Notes under the pieces: generated by a model
What the model saw: only the letters and a program-made list of their open reading frames with translations
Told to the model about the DNA's origin: nothing
Database searches by the model: none
Made by a program: the position numbers and the translations under genes
Shown here: positions 39,249-51,874 of the stretch, one piece after another
Layout of the letters: the number at the start of each line of letters is the position of its first letter
How positions within the stretch are numbered: position 1 is the stretch's first letter
Assembly (NCBI GenBank): GCA_907165065.1
Contig: OU015528.1
Span: 72,583,474 to 72,647,473, forward strand
DNA from: Caprimulgus europaeus
Taxonomy: Eukaryota > Chordata > Aves > Caprimulgiformes > Caprimulgidae
Length of the DNA: 64,000 nucleotides
Direction of reading: 5' to 3'

Positions 39249-39710
39249 CTATGCATTTTGATCATGTAAGAATACATGAAGTTTAGATGTTTCTAACTTT
39301 CCAAAACTTAGTCACATGCATCCAAAATTAATCATGTTAAAAAGCAGGAAAATGTGGTTTTGGGTCTGGTTGCAGTGGAAAACAAAACAGAAAATAAATA
39401 TTTAAAAGAGATTATCAAAATGATGTATCTGCTAAAGTAAGTTAAAAAGGCCTAGGAACTCTGCAATAATTTGCCTAGGCTCTTGACACCCTTATCGATA
39501 CAGTAACCTAGTCTCTCGAAATAGCGTTAGGTGATGTGACTGGCACCTGTTACAGTGACTTCTCTCTTACTTTCTCCTCAGAACTATCTGTGCTGTGTTG
39601 TGTTTTGGTGTTTTGTTTTGGTAGAGTTTTAAATGCCCACGCAGTTCAAAACTATGAAAGCAGAAGGAATATTTCCAAACAGAAAACAATTAGATTCTTC
39701 ATGGTTTTAT

Positions 39711-39733
39711 GGGGGGGGTGGTGGTGGTAGGGT
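39711..39733 (+). other. G-rich tract with GGT repeats
   Basis: A run of eight G is followed by TGG units and 'tagggtg'. It has quadruplex potential but only two runs of three or more G, so the call is weak. Confidence 0.4.
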
Positions 39734-40874
39734 GAATAATTTTATACCCAGAGCTCAGCTTCCTGACTCCAGCAAAGATGGAAGGAAAAGGTGATATCTG
39801 ACAGTAATGGGCAAAGAGTAAGATTATCTACTCATCCTACAAAACAAACAAATATTCTTAATTGAAGCTACTATCTCCCTAGCATAATGAGATGAACCAG
39901 TGCAATCCTCTTTTATGAGAGCTGTCTGATCTAAAAACATCCCATGACCTCAAATTACTTAATCTGCTTAGAAGCTCACATCCCTCAAAACTCTTTTGCT
40001 GTGTATATCCAACTCTGATGCTAACAGTTTGAAAGCTTTTACTTCATAAATCCAAATAAATATTCAACAATTTTATGCACTATTTTGGTAAGATTGGAAG
40101 TCTTGGTTTCCTCAAGGGACTAGTGGCTTAAAAACACAGACTTCAAGAAACTCCATTCAGAAAACAATCTTACAGTTTTAGCTCCTTCTCTTTAGCTATT
40201 TGTTCTGGATGATGTCAGCTTCTCAAAGAATAACAAAAAAAGATTTAACAGAACTTTGTAGTGTCTTAAGGGATAATGTAAAACATAAATATCAAGATGA
40301 GTACTTTATTTTCTGTCCCTTAAAGACAGCTTTTTCAGGGGAGGCATCATGTTTTCAACCTTTGAATATTCATATTTTCAAGACTTTAACAAGGACTTTA
40401 GACATATCTTCATTGTAACTTTTATTTTTCAAAAAAGCAAAAGATCAAAAGTAAAACTTCAAAAAAAAAAGAAAAAAAATACTAAACAGAACTAACAATG
40501 CCTTTTTCTACCACAGAGTGACTTCTGCCATGTTATGCTGACCTTGGTCACAGCAGAAAATGCCTCAGAAACACAAGAGCTATTAACAAAGAAAACTTGT
40601 CATTGAATGAATCAGTGAATAGCCCCAAGACTGTCTCTCATTTGTTTGTGTATGTGTGGTTGTTTGAGTTTCTAAAACTTGTTCATCTTACAAGGACAGA
40701 ATTCTTCTATAAGGATTGATGTTGTGTACCAGATTTCCTCTATTCATCATGAAAACACTGACATACTATTGTCATAAACATAAAAGGACCTACTTAATTT
40801 GACCAGGACTGAATTCCTCACCAATTAATTTTGGGTGGGTCTCATGTTTAGAACTAAAAATCAAGAGTCAAGCA

Positions 40875-40965
40875 GATGCTGGGACTCAGTTTGAATTGAG
40901 GCACTGAGTCACTGGATGACCTTGCGGATAGTCTCTTGACCTCCATGTGTCTCAGCAATCCAGCA
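40875..40965 (+). mobile_element. MIR-like relic, weak
   Basis: The piece 'cactgagtcactggatgacc', 'ttgcggatagtctcttgacc' and 'tccatgtgtctcagcaatcc' follows the MIR order 'cactgacttgctgtgtgaccttgggcaagtcacttaacctctctgtgcctcagtttcc' with many changes. The minus-strand open frame of 116 codons across this segment (40854-41204) shows no protein family and is best seen as chance. The call is tentative. Confidence 0.45.
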
Positions 40966-41512
40966 GTATTGGATTGACAAGGCAAGACCTTACTGAACGC
41001 CAGATGCCATGCCCAAGCCTTACAGGCTAAGCTACAAAGCAGTAAAATAAGCACACTAATACGGAAACTTTTCCTGAATGATTCACCTATCCTTTTTGAC
41101 TTCTTCCTCAAATATTGAGAATGACCAGGAAGTTGGAGAGGAACAAGGATGATTTCATTTGTTCTTGCTGGGTGGGCTCCACTCACCCTGTATATACAGA
41201 ACATCCGAGTGGGGTTGCCAAAAATCCTGTCTACACTTTAAAATAAATAATGCCAGAATTGGCAAGACAGAAAGCACAGGCAGAAACACCTGTGTGCCTG
41301 CTGAGCATGGCTGTACACAGGCTGCTGCAGACGTTTCCATGGTGTACATGCCAAACTGCTGCCAAGCTGACCGTGTGTGGTTGGAAAGGAAAGAAAAGGC
41401 AGCAAAATGCAGCATGGTTCACATAAGTGGAAGATAAGCATCTCTCCATTATGTTTGCCAAAGACTTGCACTGTTTTGCATAGGCAGTTCCCTCCTCTCT
41501 GAAAGTGCCTAA

Positions 41513-41549
41513 AAGAGATACTAGACTCTGATAGATTCTAGTATCTCTT
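41513..41549. repeat. Near-perfect 17-bp inverted repeat (hairpin)
   Basis: The left arm 'aagagatactagactct' and the right arm 'agattctagtatctctt' are complementary at 16 of 17 positions around a 3-nt loop 'gat'. The sole mismatch is a C/T pair four positions from the loop. A stem this long is rare by chance in 64 kb. It is shorter than a usual animal pre-microRNA stem (around 30 bp), and no extension of pairing into the flanks was seen. It could be a small palindrome of mutational origin or part of a short inverted-repeat element. Confidence 0.9.
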
Positions 41550-44074
41550 GTTCTCTATCAGTATTATTGGCTCTTCACACATCTTTTGACAGCTGTACTT
41601 GCAACTCATGGTCAGACTTCCCCTGAGGAAACAGTTGTCCCACTGTAAGTTATTACTGTCCCCACCAGTTTGTAGCCATCCCTCTAATGCGAGCCATTGC
41701 CACTGGAATTAAGTGCATATGAGCTCTGCAGCCTCTAAGGCCAAATCACTCAGGCCAGTTTAAGAAGCACTGTGTTATCAAGTAAAAGCTACCTATTTGA
41801 TTAAATATGATTAGATAGTTCAAATATTTCTGCATTTTACACCACTAGGTTGAAAAAAAGAAAGCAAGCAATGAGGAGCAGACTTTCCCACAGAAATAGG
41901 ACTCCCATTCCCAACTGGGTGTTCTGATTTCTAGATATGGACACCTACAGAACACGTCCCTCTCTTCCTGCATTGCTGGTCATAAGGTGTCTCAAATTTA
42001 ACAGGAAAGATGAAAAAACCTCTTCACCCAGAACATGTCACAAAAGACAGTGACTGAAGACACTGCACTGTGGTGTGGAAACAAGGAGTCTTGTCTTTCC
42101 TGAAGCAATACTGTAGTGGTTAAATACTTGCATCAAAAGGTACACCAATACTACCCTAAATTTAGTGCAACTTGTTAGGTGTGATCTAAGGGTGTCTAAA
42201 AAGTCAACTCAGTGTATATACTTCATTTGGGGCATGCACTATCTGAACCCAAACAGTTCAGCTGAGCAAAGGTAAGAAAGTTAAAGAAAATGCCCAGTTG
42301 CACAACACATCTCCTTCCTAAACTTTTTATAAAAAGTTTTAAGTGCTTGGAAGTTTTACTGTACAGCACTTCCTTTTTAACGTAACAACATGTTCTTCCC
42401 AAGCAAGTTTTGTGTGTTTAGAAAACAGGCAGAACACAGTCACAGAAAAAAAACCTGAAAGCCTATTCATAATGTAGCAATCTCTCTATAACAGCAAGTT
42501 CATACACAAAGATTCACACTTTATTTGCTAGGCACCTAGAAGTGCACAATAAAATTGAAATAAACTAGTGTTTGTCTGAATAGTAGGGGAATGTCCGTAT
42601 AGTTTCACTCAGATCAGGATTGATTACTGGTTTGAACTGAATATAATTTTTCCTTCTAACTTCTTCACTGCTCTGTACTACGTATAGCAACAACTGAAAA
42701 ATCTTGCTTCAAGTATTCATAAAGATTAAAAATATGCTGTCTCATTCTACATGTGAAGCTTGCACTCAATGCCATGCACTTAGCAATGTCCTTGAGTCAC
42801 CTGTAGTTTTGATGTAACCTAAAACCACAGCTTTTTGACCACTTTTATAGCTGTGAATGGTCCCCTGGCTCCTTTCACTTGAGGAGGGGTGTTAACCCCA
42901 GTGTCCTGGCTTACTTCCAGTTTACATAATTATATTATGCTTGCTTAAATTCTCCAAGAGGTCTCAACTGGAGAAGCTATTCTTCACTTTGTCTTCCAAG
43001 AGATCATTGAGAAACACTGCTAGCAGAGAACATATACTATTCTTTGCCTGAGAGGCAACTGAATTTCTCTAATGAAGTGAGTGGTCCCTATTTATAGGCA
43101 TATAAACTTGTACAGACCTATACACATATCTGTCTGTTCATTTGTACTGATTGCTTGGATATATGGATAGATCCACATGCACCTACTTAGAGTTGTCCTA
43201 GGATAGTCTTTTCAGCAGAAGGAAATATTTTTCAGCTTGGACTAGTTATAGCATTTTCTAAGGAGTTACGTAATATACGAAGAAAGGAACAAAATCTGAG
43301 AGGGTTAAATTAAGTGTCATAAAATGCCTATGGCAGAAGTGGGAACTTAACCTAGGTCTCAAGATTTCAGCTTTCACCATGACATAATTTCTTTCCCTGA
43401 AGATATATTATATAATATAATGCAGAATATACAACAAAGATCTATATATATGTAATACAATGAAGATTATGTAGTGAAGAATATATAACAATGAAATATA
43501 ATTATCTAATCTCATATCAGAAAATAAATTTATTTTCTGGGGAAAATAAACTACTAAATCTATCACTAGGTAGGCCTCAACAGAAAGTTGTGTCTGTCAC
43601 CTGATGAACTAGTAGTAATGAGGACTTGTCCAACAGGGATAAACCAGGTGCCACAACCTTTGCCCTCTTTCTGCCCTACATCTGCCCATTTCTACTTTAT
43701 TCTACCCTGCTAAGTCTAAGGCTAAAGATGTCATAACTCATTATGAGACCCCTTACTATGTTAATGAAGACTAACTCTCTCTCTGTATCCAAACCACAGA
43801 AGGGTGTGCTCAACTTCTACCATTGAAACTGATTTCCACATATTTCATCACTCATGTTATTTGCATGTTGGTGTTGCAATAATTTAGCAATATGTGCCTG
43901 TGTTTTTCATTAGAGAGGGAGTTTCACTTATGGTTTGACATGTCTCTACTCTCTTCCCATACAATTACTTTGCAAAAATTTTGGCAGAGGGCAAGTCAGA
44001 AGGGATGGCCTACTTGTTAGGACAGAGGACAGGCACTCAAAAAAATCCATGGCCTGATAATTTTTCTGTCACAG

Positions 44075-44222
44075 ACTTTCTATGTCCCCCTGTTTTTCTC
44101 CATCTGCAAAACTGCAATAATATTTAATGAACTCAAGAGTATTGTGAGGCTGAACGTAACATTGTGCATTGTTTGTAAACTGCTTGGAGATTCTTGGTTA
44201 AAAGGTGCTGTAAAAGTACAAA
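44075..44222 (+). mobile_element. MIR-like ancient SINE relic
   Basis: The segment follows the order of the 3' half of the amniote MIR core element. It has 'tgtttttctccatctgcaaaa' in place of 'cagtttccccatctgtaaaa', then 'ctgcaataat', 'gagtattgtgaggctgaa', and finally 'gtttgtaaactgcttggagat' with 'aaaggtgctgtaaaagtacaa', which parallels the '...gcgctttgagatcc...aaaggcgctatagaagtgcaaa' version common in birds and reptiles. Such copies are very old and inactive. The 5' half is not recognisable. The call rests on recalled consensus, without an alignment run. Confidence 0.8.
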
Positions 44223-44284
44223 GGAGTTAATTGAAACTACAGGAGTAAATTCCTAATGTATATCTCTGTGTTTACGAGCAGATT

Positions 44285-44450
44285 TTTCACCTCGCCCTCA
44301 TGGAATTTGAAGATGTAAAAACCACACAGCTCCAAAGACCCTACAATCCAAAGAGAAAGCAGACATAAAAGGGCAGATGAAGTTAAAAACTATCATCCTC
44401 ATTTTGCAGAAGGAGACAGAAACATGAATTACTTGATATATTTGTTTTAG
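44285..44450 (+). mobile_element. Ancient amniote repeat relic (MIR/L2-like)
   Basis: Just after the MIR copy lies a degraded segment with the order typical of old amniote repeats. It has 'cctcatggaatttgaag' and 'accctacaatccaaagag' (compare 'gagcttacaatctaa'), followed by 'tcatcctcattttgcagaagga', which parallels 'ttatccccattttacagatg', and 'agacagaaacatgaattac'. The same order is seen near 13.25 kb. It may be an L2/L3-type tail or a reversed MIR. The exact family cannot be fixed by eye, and the limits are approximate. Confidence 0.5.
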
Positions 44451-44686
44451 GATGCACAGAAAAAAAGCAGTAGATGCAAGGATGTGAAGACAGATCTCCG
44501 GAAGCCCATCCCAATATCCTTCATAAGAGTCCCTCTACGGTCTCCCCACTGCCCTGCCGTTAAGTCTAACTACTGATTTTTATAGTGTTAGAAAAGTAAG
44601 AAACAGTCCTTTGAAAATCTATATCTAGCTTGGGGACCAAATACAACAGCATGGTTTATGTTTTACCACCTTCTTGTTTAGTTTAC

Positions 44687-44716
44687 TCTTTTTTTTTTTT
44701 TCTTTTTCTTTTTTCT
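44687..44716. repeat. T-rich low-complexity tract
   Basis: A run of T with single C interruptions ('tttttctttttcttttttc' type) in unique DNA. Confidence 0.85.
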
Positions 44717-45904
44717 CACATGGAGCTCATGAAACTCTTTGGTCTTGATAGTGTTTTTTATTATGAGGGTTTCTTAAGGTAGCTGAAGTGGCTGAAAGCA
44801 GGGCTTGCTGAGGAAGTGCTCAGCCATGGCCCACTGGTTGGTGTCAAAAGGCCAGCATCTGGTACCATTCTCTTGGTACTCAATTGCTTCTTTCTTTCAG
44901 CTCTTTTCAGACCAAGGTACAACTTGAGAAGTGTACTTTGTGTTATAAAAGCCTTAATAGAATGGCAGCTTTATGTGCATAAATCTGTTCTCACTGCCAA
45001 CACCACAACTTAGCCAAATAGCAACTGCAGCCACAATACCAGGAGGCCAAAGCTTTCTAAGACTAAATCTGTCACCTCGTCTCATGCAACTAGCTGCCTA
45101 CAGCTCTGAATATGACCTTGAATTTGATTCTTCCATTGTACATAAGCTACAGAGAAAATTACAAAGTGTTGATTTATTGTACTATAGGTTTTCTCCGTTT
45201 TTCTTTGGTTTTTGTTTGCATCTTCTTAACAAAGTTACACGTATTCCTTTAAATATTAAGGAAAAAGAAACAACCACCAATGACAGAGCCACAGTTCAGT
45301 GTCAGCAAATCTATGTAAAATGCAACTGTCACAATTTACTAATCTGAACAAAGAGAATTTCATTTTGATTTTATTGAAATACAAAACTTTCTCAAATTAA
45401 AACCAAATGAATACAACTTTATAGTCAAACTGAGACTCTACCAAGGCAGACAGCATCAAGTGCTAGTTCACACAGTGGGGTCAGCACTCTTTCTTCACTG
45501 CATTTGCCAATGTTTATGTTTTTTTATAATCAGGAGAAAATCAAAGCCATGTGGACACCTACAGGGAAAACAGCAGGTCTCAAAATGTTGTTGTCAGGGC
45601 AAAATTTGTGATTCTCCCATGGCACTTCACTTTTTGTCAACTTTGTTTAAGTTACATTTTCATGTTAATTTCTTTTATTTTCTAAAGTAGTTTGAGCTAG
45701 AAAAAAATTTTCTCATTGTTTTTATAGAATTTTAGAGCAGCCATTTCCAGGTGGAATTCCTATAAAGAAAAACTTTATTTTAATCCACAAGCCTAAATCT
45801 AATACATAACCCCTCCATTCTTCTAAGGCATAGGCTAACACAGCAGGTGTTTCAAGTTCCTGGGAGATGCATTAAATAGACAAATTTAAACCATTCATGA
45901 TTAA

Positions 45905-45922
45905 TTTTTTTTTTTTTTTTTT
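45905..45922. repeat. T18 homopolymer
   Basis: A pure T run in AT-rich unique DNA, with no identifiable retrocopy beside it. Confidence 0.9.
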
Positions 45923-47213
45923 CATTTGGACGGGAAGGAGAATATGAAATTGCAGAAACCGTGCTATAAATATACCTTTAAAATATAAATAGCTCTCATA
46001 ACACCTGCATGGGGGGAAATAAAGTAATATTCTAGAGTGTGTTTAATAGAACAAGACAAAAAAAAACCCACTATTAAATGAAATATTGAAATGCAAGTGC
46101 ATAGCAGTCATAATTTTTAAAATAGGGACCCAAAATAATGAACAAACAGCCAATAACTAGAAAATCACCTGAAGGATTGAATTCAAAGGGCTTATTAAAA
46201 ATATCAAATTTACCTTTTAAAAGACCTGTGTAATTACATGCATCATGATACAGCATGCAAGGCACACAAGGAAAGAATGTGTTTTAAAGTCTGAGCGACC
46301 TATGGCTGTACATCTGCAGAAAACACGGCAGGTTCCTAAGCACATGGAGGCATAAATGTCCAGGAGAGGGAGCCTGAAGGCAATTTGCAAGACACCATTA
46401 TGGATCTTCTTTGCTTTGAAAGTTTTGCCTATCTTGCTGCAATTTGTCAGCAGAGGACTGGAACAGCTCAAGGATTAATGGGACAGGCTAGACATTAAAA
46501 CCAGTTGGCACATTGCTCCAAACAAAGTCACTGGACTGTGGGGTATGAATTTTGTCTTTGCTAGTGATCAAACCTCTTCCTTAGGCATTATAGAAAGACG
46601 ATACTCAGTTTTGTCCTCCAGTCTTATAGACTTGTGTTAAACACAGCTACAGCAGGCCTGAGGATGCATGCCAGAGTCTCTTAGTCATTAGATTGGATGA
46701 AAAAAATATGATCTAGGCAGAAAAAAAAATTGGCTTTTTTTTCCGTTTATTTTAAGTCCGAAGTGCTAAAGTGGGGATAGATTCCAGAGTTTATTAATGT
46801 GAAAACCACTGTATAAACAATTCGAAATTCATCAGACTGTATTATGTGTGCTTGGACTGAGTACTGGGAATGGTACATTTATCCGTTCTATACATGACAG
46901 GATGCTAATTTGGTTAGTAGCTATAGATTGGACATCCAGTTAATATCAAATCTTGATATATAAACCTTTTGACTGATTAATGATTAAGCCTATTGGAAAG
47001 AAAGCATGTTCTAGATTCCTGGAAGTCCCTTATTAATCCAGTAGGTGGTTATTTAACATCTTGCTTTCTCATCCCACTTAGTCTACTGTCAATACTATCT
47101 GCCAGACAGAGAATTAATCATGGTGAGTCACTATTTACAAAGAAACGAGTGTGGTTATCCAAGAAGACTCCAATGACTGCAAGCCAAATCCCCAAATAAA
47201 CTTTGTGAGGTTA

Positions 47214-47245
47214 CAAGAATAAAAACAATCAAGAATAAAAACAAT
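47214..47245. repeat. Perfect 16-bp tandem duplication
   Basis: 'caagaataaaaacaat' occurs twice back to back without mismatch, so the duplication is recent or was missed by drift. No larger array is present. Confidence 0.93.
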
Positions 47246-47592
47246 ACCTGGGGATTCTCTAGATGCAAAGGAAGCTAGAGGGAATATATGAAGAGCTCAA
47301 ACGAGTTTGGCTTTCCTTCATGTAATAGAAATATCCAAGGGGATGGTAAAATAAAGAGTTTATGCCAACTGTTGTGAGTGAATTTTCTCTGCCATTTGCC
47401 CTCTGAAACCTAACAAACTCTTCTCCCCCTAAGACCAAGGAAACTTGTAACTGCTTAAAAGTCTACTAACCAATATACATTTCTCCTCACCCTGTAAGAT
47501 CTGAGATCCTCTAGAATACAAGACTCTGAGTCATACTTAGCACTATAAGCTAAGTATACTACTGGCTTTGACTGTTAGGGACATTATTTTCT

Positions 47593-47594
<2 letters not shown>

Positions 47595-47624
<30 letters not shown>
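47595..47624. repeat. T30 homopolymer
   Basis: A pure T run preceded by 'attattttctcc' and followed by 'gtcatgaataagac'. No retrocopy signature was found on either side. Confidence 0.95.
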
Positions 47625-47625
<1 letters not shown>

Positions 47626-49273
47626 TCATGAATAAGACATGCTTTTTTATCCAAGTTATCTTAAATAACTGAAAAGTTAGTTGTGGATGTTGGATTAGAT
47701 ATGGGGAAGTAAGTTATGGTTCATAATTTAATACATATAGTAGGTTTGAAATGGTCTCTAAAGAAGCTCAGAGAAAAACTCATATACAAATACTTAGAAA
47801 TTTGTTTGCTTTATATTTGTGTTCATACCCAGAAACCGAGAAGCATACATAACAAGAACTTGGTGTTTCTCCAGCTAAAACAGTATTTAATTTTAAATAT
47901 TTCCATGTGTTTATGCAGCCGAAATCTTTTTATGCAAACAGCCATGATATATCCCCTATTTGAAGTGACTAGGCACAATGAATAAAAAAACCCACCAGAA
48001 CAATAACATTGAGACTTTGGCTATAGATTATTTTAGAAAAGAGACTTGTATCTTCAGGGAGGATAGCTAGTGGGAGGGTATTGCAGAGCAGACACAGCAT
48101 ACTTCTCATAATATCTCAGGTCAGTAGAAGCTTGATTCAATAGCCAGTCCTCATGAAATAAAGTAGCATTCATTAACAGTTAAAATGACAACAGTGACAA
48201 CCTGCTTTACAGAGTGACTCGAACACATTATTTGAGAATCTTTGAGGAAGGAAACACTCATACTGGCTTGAACGCCTTCATTCCTTTTGAAACTTCATCA
48301 TATACCACATCTAACATATGACTTAGAATTGTTCAGATCCTAGATTAATTCCTGTTTTTTTTCCTACCTCTGATAAGTCCACAAGACCAAAAATGTAATG
48401 GAAATACCACAGGTGATATTCTGTACCATAGACCAATGTACCTTCATATGCTTCAATGGAGCTATCTCAGCTTACACAAACTGGATGCTTTCATTTCTGC
48501 TTTGCAAAATGGACCTATGCATTTAATTCTACATCCTGACTTGTGGATCTATCTCCAGTAGTATCACTATTTGACAGCACTCTTGATAAGTTAAAGGTTT
48601 TGTGGGTCATGGCTAATTACAGATCAAGTATTCCAATGCCCCCCTGCCTAGAAGGAAGAATGAGAAAGGCCATGGACACAAGGCCCATCTGTAAAGCCTC
48701 AGCTGGTTACATGGGAGATAGATGTTCCCACTCAAATGTTGCTGATGGCTCCATTCTGCAAGGTGCCAATAAAGTACTTGGGCATGTGTGGCTTCATGAG
48801 CAAAGGACAACAGGATTTCTCATCTACTAATAAGCTTTGTGTTATAAAGGCACAAGCGGTTGCTTGCAGTCAGTTTACCTTTCACTCTGCGTAGAAAAAT
48901 CAGGCACATTTAACAGTGGAACGTTAGTTAGGATTTTTAAAGGAAATAGTTAAGAAATAAGGGAAATTTTGTTTTCAAGGTTAGAAAGAAATTGTCTTTG
49001 GTGTTATTCCCATGTGATCAGTGCAGCTATAGTAGGGGTGAATTTTACTTGGCATGTTTAACCAACACTTCATCTAAAACTAGTTTTCCTATATCTAATC
49101 CCTCAACCAGCCTCTTTCACTTTATAGTGTTAGAAAATGGAAGCTGGTGTCACTGACATCACAGATTTTATTTTAAGGAAAAGGCAGGAAATCTCACCTC
49201 ACTTCTAATTTGCTATGCAATAATCACAAAGTGTCACTTTGTTTATTAACCAGATGTTGGTGCATCACTGCAG

Positions 49274-49281
49274 TATAAAAG
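49274..49281 (+). promoter_or_regulatory. TATA-box-like site, TATAAAAG
   Basis: 'cagTATAAAAGtgac' is a near-consensus TATA box with a non-AT flank, which makes it stand out from the AT-rich background. A start would be expected near 49305. No coding frame, splice donor or CpG-rich DNA follows, so a real promoter is unproven. The surrounding 49140-49420 also has dense factor-like motifs. Confidence 0.25.
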
Positions 49282-51622
49282 TGACCCCACAGTCCAATTA
49301 CAGCAATCATTAGCAGGTTAGATTTGGTTTAAATACTGCCCCTTCCTGCACCAAAAACAGGTGTAATCTCATCCAATTACCAAACTCAGCACCCTGCTGC
49401 AAAAGGCAAGTAGAAAGTTGTACCAGTGTGAGAGTAGGTGAGTAAGAGACTTCATGCTATTATTAATTTTAAAGAATCTTAGCAAGAGCTACAGTTCTTA
49501 GTGCTTTCATAGAAGCCTTTGTAAAGCCAGCTCTGAAGACAGCACATAATGTTTACTTCAGAAATCAAAACAGGGATTTGGTTTCCAAATCTTACAGTTC
49601 TTACAATTATCATACTTTAAAAATTTCTGAAGAAATAATGACACAGGGAAATAAAGTTTATCTGCTGCTGTGAAAACACAGAACGGTACAACTTGATACA
49701 AAGCACAAGAGAAGATCCTGGGTCTTAAAAGCTACGTTGTTACTGTTGCAGTCATTTATTGAATACCATTCTCCTAGAAACTGGTCAAACTTCACCTTAA
49801 ATTTTTTTTTTCCCCTAATTTTTTTTTAATTTCCATTTTTCCTTCATTATTCTGTTTAGTATTTGATTTCCATTGTTTTGATGGCAAACTCCAAGCAAAC
49901 TAAGTCAAGATAGTACTACTAATATTTCTTAGTTTTCAGAGGCAGTCTCGTGGAATAACTGTTTTTGAAAACTGACTATTAACTTAATAGGTAAAAATAC
50001 ATTTAAAACAATGGAACTGCATATTTTCACACCTATATGAAACATTTGCTCTGAAATTCTATGAAAATAATGCATTTGCTGCATTAAAGTTTGTACTGTC
50101 ATAGGGAGCTAGAACTTAGATTAACACAACAGACATCTTCTAAGCATGTATCTATACTGCACCAAATATATGGTTCCTAACCCCTCAGATTGCCAAAAAA
50201 ACCCCCCAAAAACCAAAAAAACATACTGTGACTCCCTATCATTCTAAGCAAATGCATTTCCTTTCCAAGAAAAGCATGGCAGGGAAGGAAGTGCAAGAGC
50301 CTCATCTTTATATGATTCTGACGATTTAAATAGAGACCATATTAACTCTATTCTTCTAGATTTTTTTTCTTCTTAATACCCAATAAAATTCTAGCAGGGG
50401 CAGGTAAGTTACTTCTGAGACTAAATTTCACTTTTAAAAATGGCTTGGGCATGTGGGGCCAGACTCTAGTCATACTATATAGTTGTCTGATTACCTTTAA
50501 AAAAGACTGTAATCAGATAACTTCCTAAGAGTTTAATGTCTGATGACAGAAACATTTTGTGTTCTGAAGGATTCCATTTAAAGAGTCCTTCAAATTTTAT
50601 CCTAAGATTTCTATTACTTATTTCTGAATAATACTTCAGAAAAAGAAATGTTAGCAACAACATCTAAGAGTCTCAAGTCTGAGTGTGATTTATTGCTGTA
50701 TGCCAAGTTGTGTCATTCATACAACCTTTTTACCTAGGTAAAAAGAATCTCAATTTTAGAGTCTCAAAAGTTTGTATTGGCATTGTGTCTGACTATTCCA
50801 CTGTAAAACTTAATTATAAATTGCACATGCTCTAGGAGTTTGGTGTGAAGTATAAACTTCTATCTACTTCAATTATTCATGCATTTTTTGTTTTCAAATT
50901 TATATTGGCACTACAACTCAGTAACTAGGTGATGATCATGCTTTATCTTTACAGTTTAGAAACATCAGGTTGTTAAAAGTCTTTGTCAGAAAATAAGTGA
51001 TTTTTATAGACTTTCATTTTAAGTTTTGAAATTATTGATATTTACACAATTTAAAATTAAACAATCCCTCTTTCTTCTCTGAAGTGCAACTTCCATTTCA
51101 AAATTCAGTTTTCTATAGCTAGCCCCTATCCTCTTAACATTTTAAGAAGTCAAAATTTATTTCAAGGAAACACTATAAAAGTATTGCAAAGACATTTGAT
51201 TTATCCTCCAATATAAAATTCTAAACATATTATCTATTTAGAATATTAGATTTTTGACCAAGCTTAGAGCAGAAGGTTCTTCAAAATATTAAAAATTCTC
51301 TCTAAAAGAGAACCATATTCCTCTAGGTTTATTAATTCAGCCTGATCTTGAACTGCAAAGTTCTTACCCTGATAGCATGTAAAACTCCTTAAGATGCTTC
51401 CCCCCAGGGGGACCTTAACTCTGCCTTTCAATCTTGCCCCATCAAAGTTTAGTTGAACCATTCAGTTGAGTCCCTCCAAACCATCAGTGGTCACTATCAC
51501 TGGACTGGTGGCAATTAGCACATTCAGTCTCTCACTTAAGCTGCTACACCAATGTCTCTATATTCATCAGTTGCCTGGGCAACTTCATTCAAGTGATTGC
51601 CACCCATTAGCTGCTTGGCTGG

Positions 51623-51874
51623 ATGTGTGATGTTGCAGGTTCCACATATATAATTAGGGGCCTGGAGCATCTCCCATTTGAGGAAAGGCTGAGAGAGCTG
51701 GGACTCCTCAGACTGGAGAAAAGAAGACTGAGAGGATATCTAATCAATGTCTATAAATACCTGAATTGTGGGGGCCAAATGGATGGAGCCAGGCTCTTTT
51801 CAGTAATACCCAGTGACAGGACACAGGGAGTAACAGGCAAAAGTTGGAACAACAAAAGTTCCATACAAACTTAA
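51623..51874 (+). pseudogene. Broken CR1 ORF2 C-terminal fragment
   Basis: This is an 83-codon open frame whose residues from about 12 on match the [10 protein letters not shown]...INVYKY region of CR1 ORF2. The first dozen residues come from unique DNA upstream of the truncation point. After the DRTQGVTGK stretch the frame is lost, and the remaining CR1 similarity ([14 protein letters not shown]) continues in another frame at about 51905-51970. The loss reflects ordinary decay of a dead LINE copy. No independent function is suggested. Confidence 0.8.

Larger units (their letters stand above)
36451..44074. other. Unique DNA, weak MIR relic, one strong hairpin
   Basis: Overlapping frames on both strands at 37413-37801 and 41155-41471 lie in stop-poor DNA and lack motifs. 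The stretch 43395-43510 is very AT-rich low complexity. Apart from the MIR-like piece at 40875 and the hairpin at 41513, nothing is recognised. Confidence 0.65.
44451..51647. other. Unique AT-rich DNA, no gene seen
   Basis: Contains T runs, a perfect 16-bp tandem duplication at 47214 and the motif-dense segment at 49140-49420. The frame at 44973-45347 (124 codons) has no domain. No CR1 or MIR copy is visible here. Confidence 0.65.

Noticed and set aside
41155-41471. Cluster of five overlapping open frames on both strands
   Set aside because: Such overlap in several registers is typical of locally GC-richer non-coding DNA, and no motif was recognised.
43395-43510. AT-rich patch considered as matrix attachment site or replication origin
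   Set aside because: Only low-complexity AT sequence is visible. No distinguishing motif supports a specific role.
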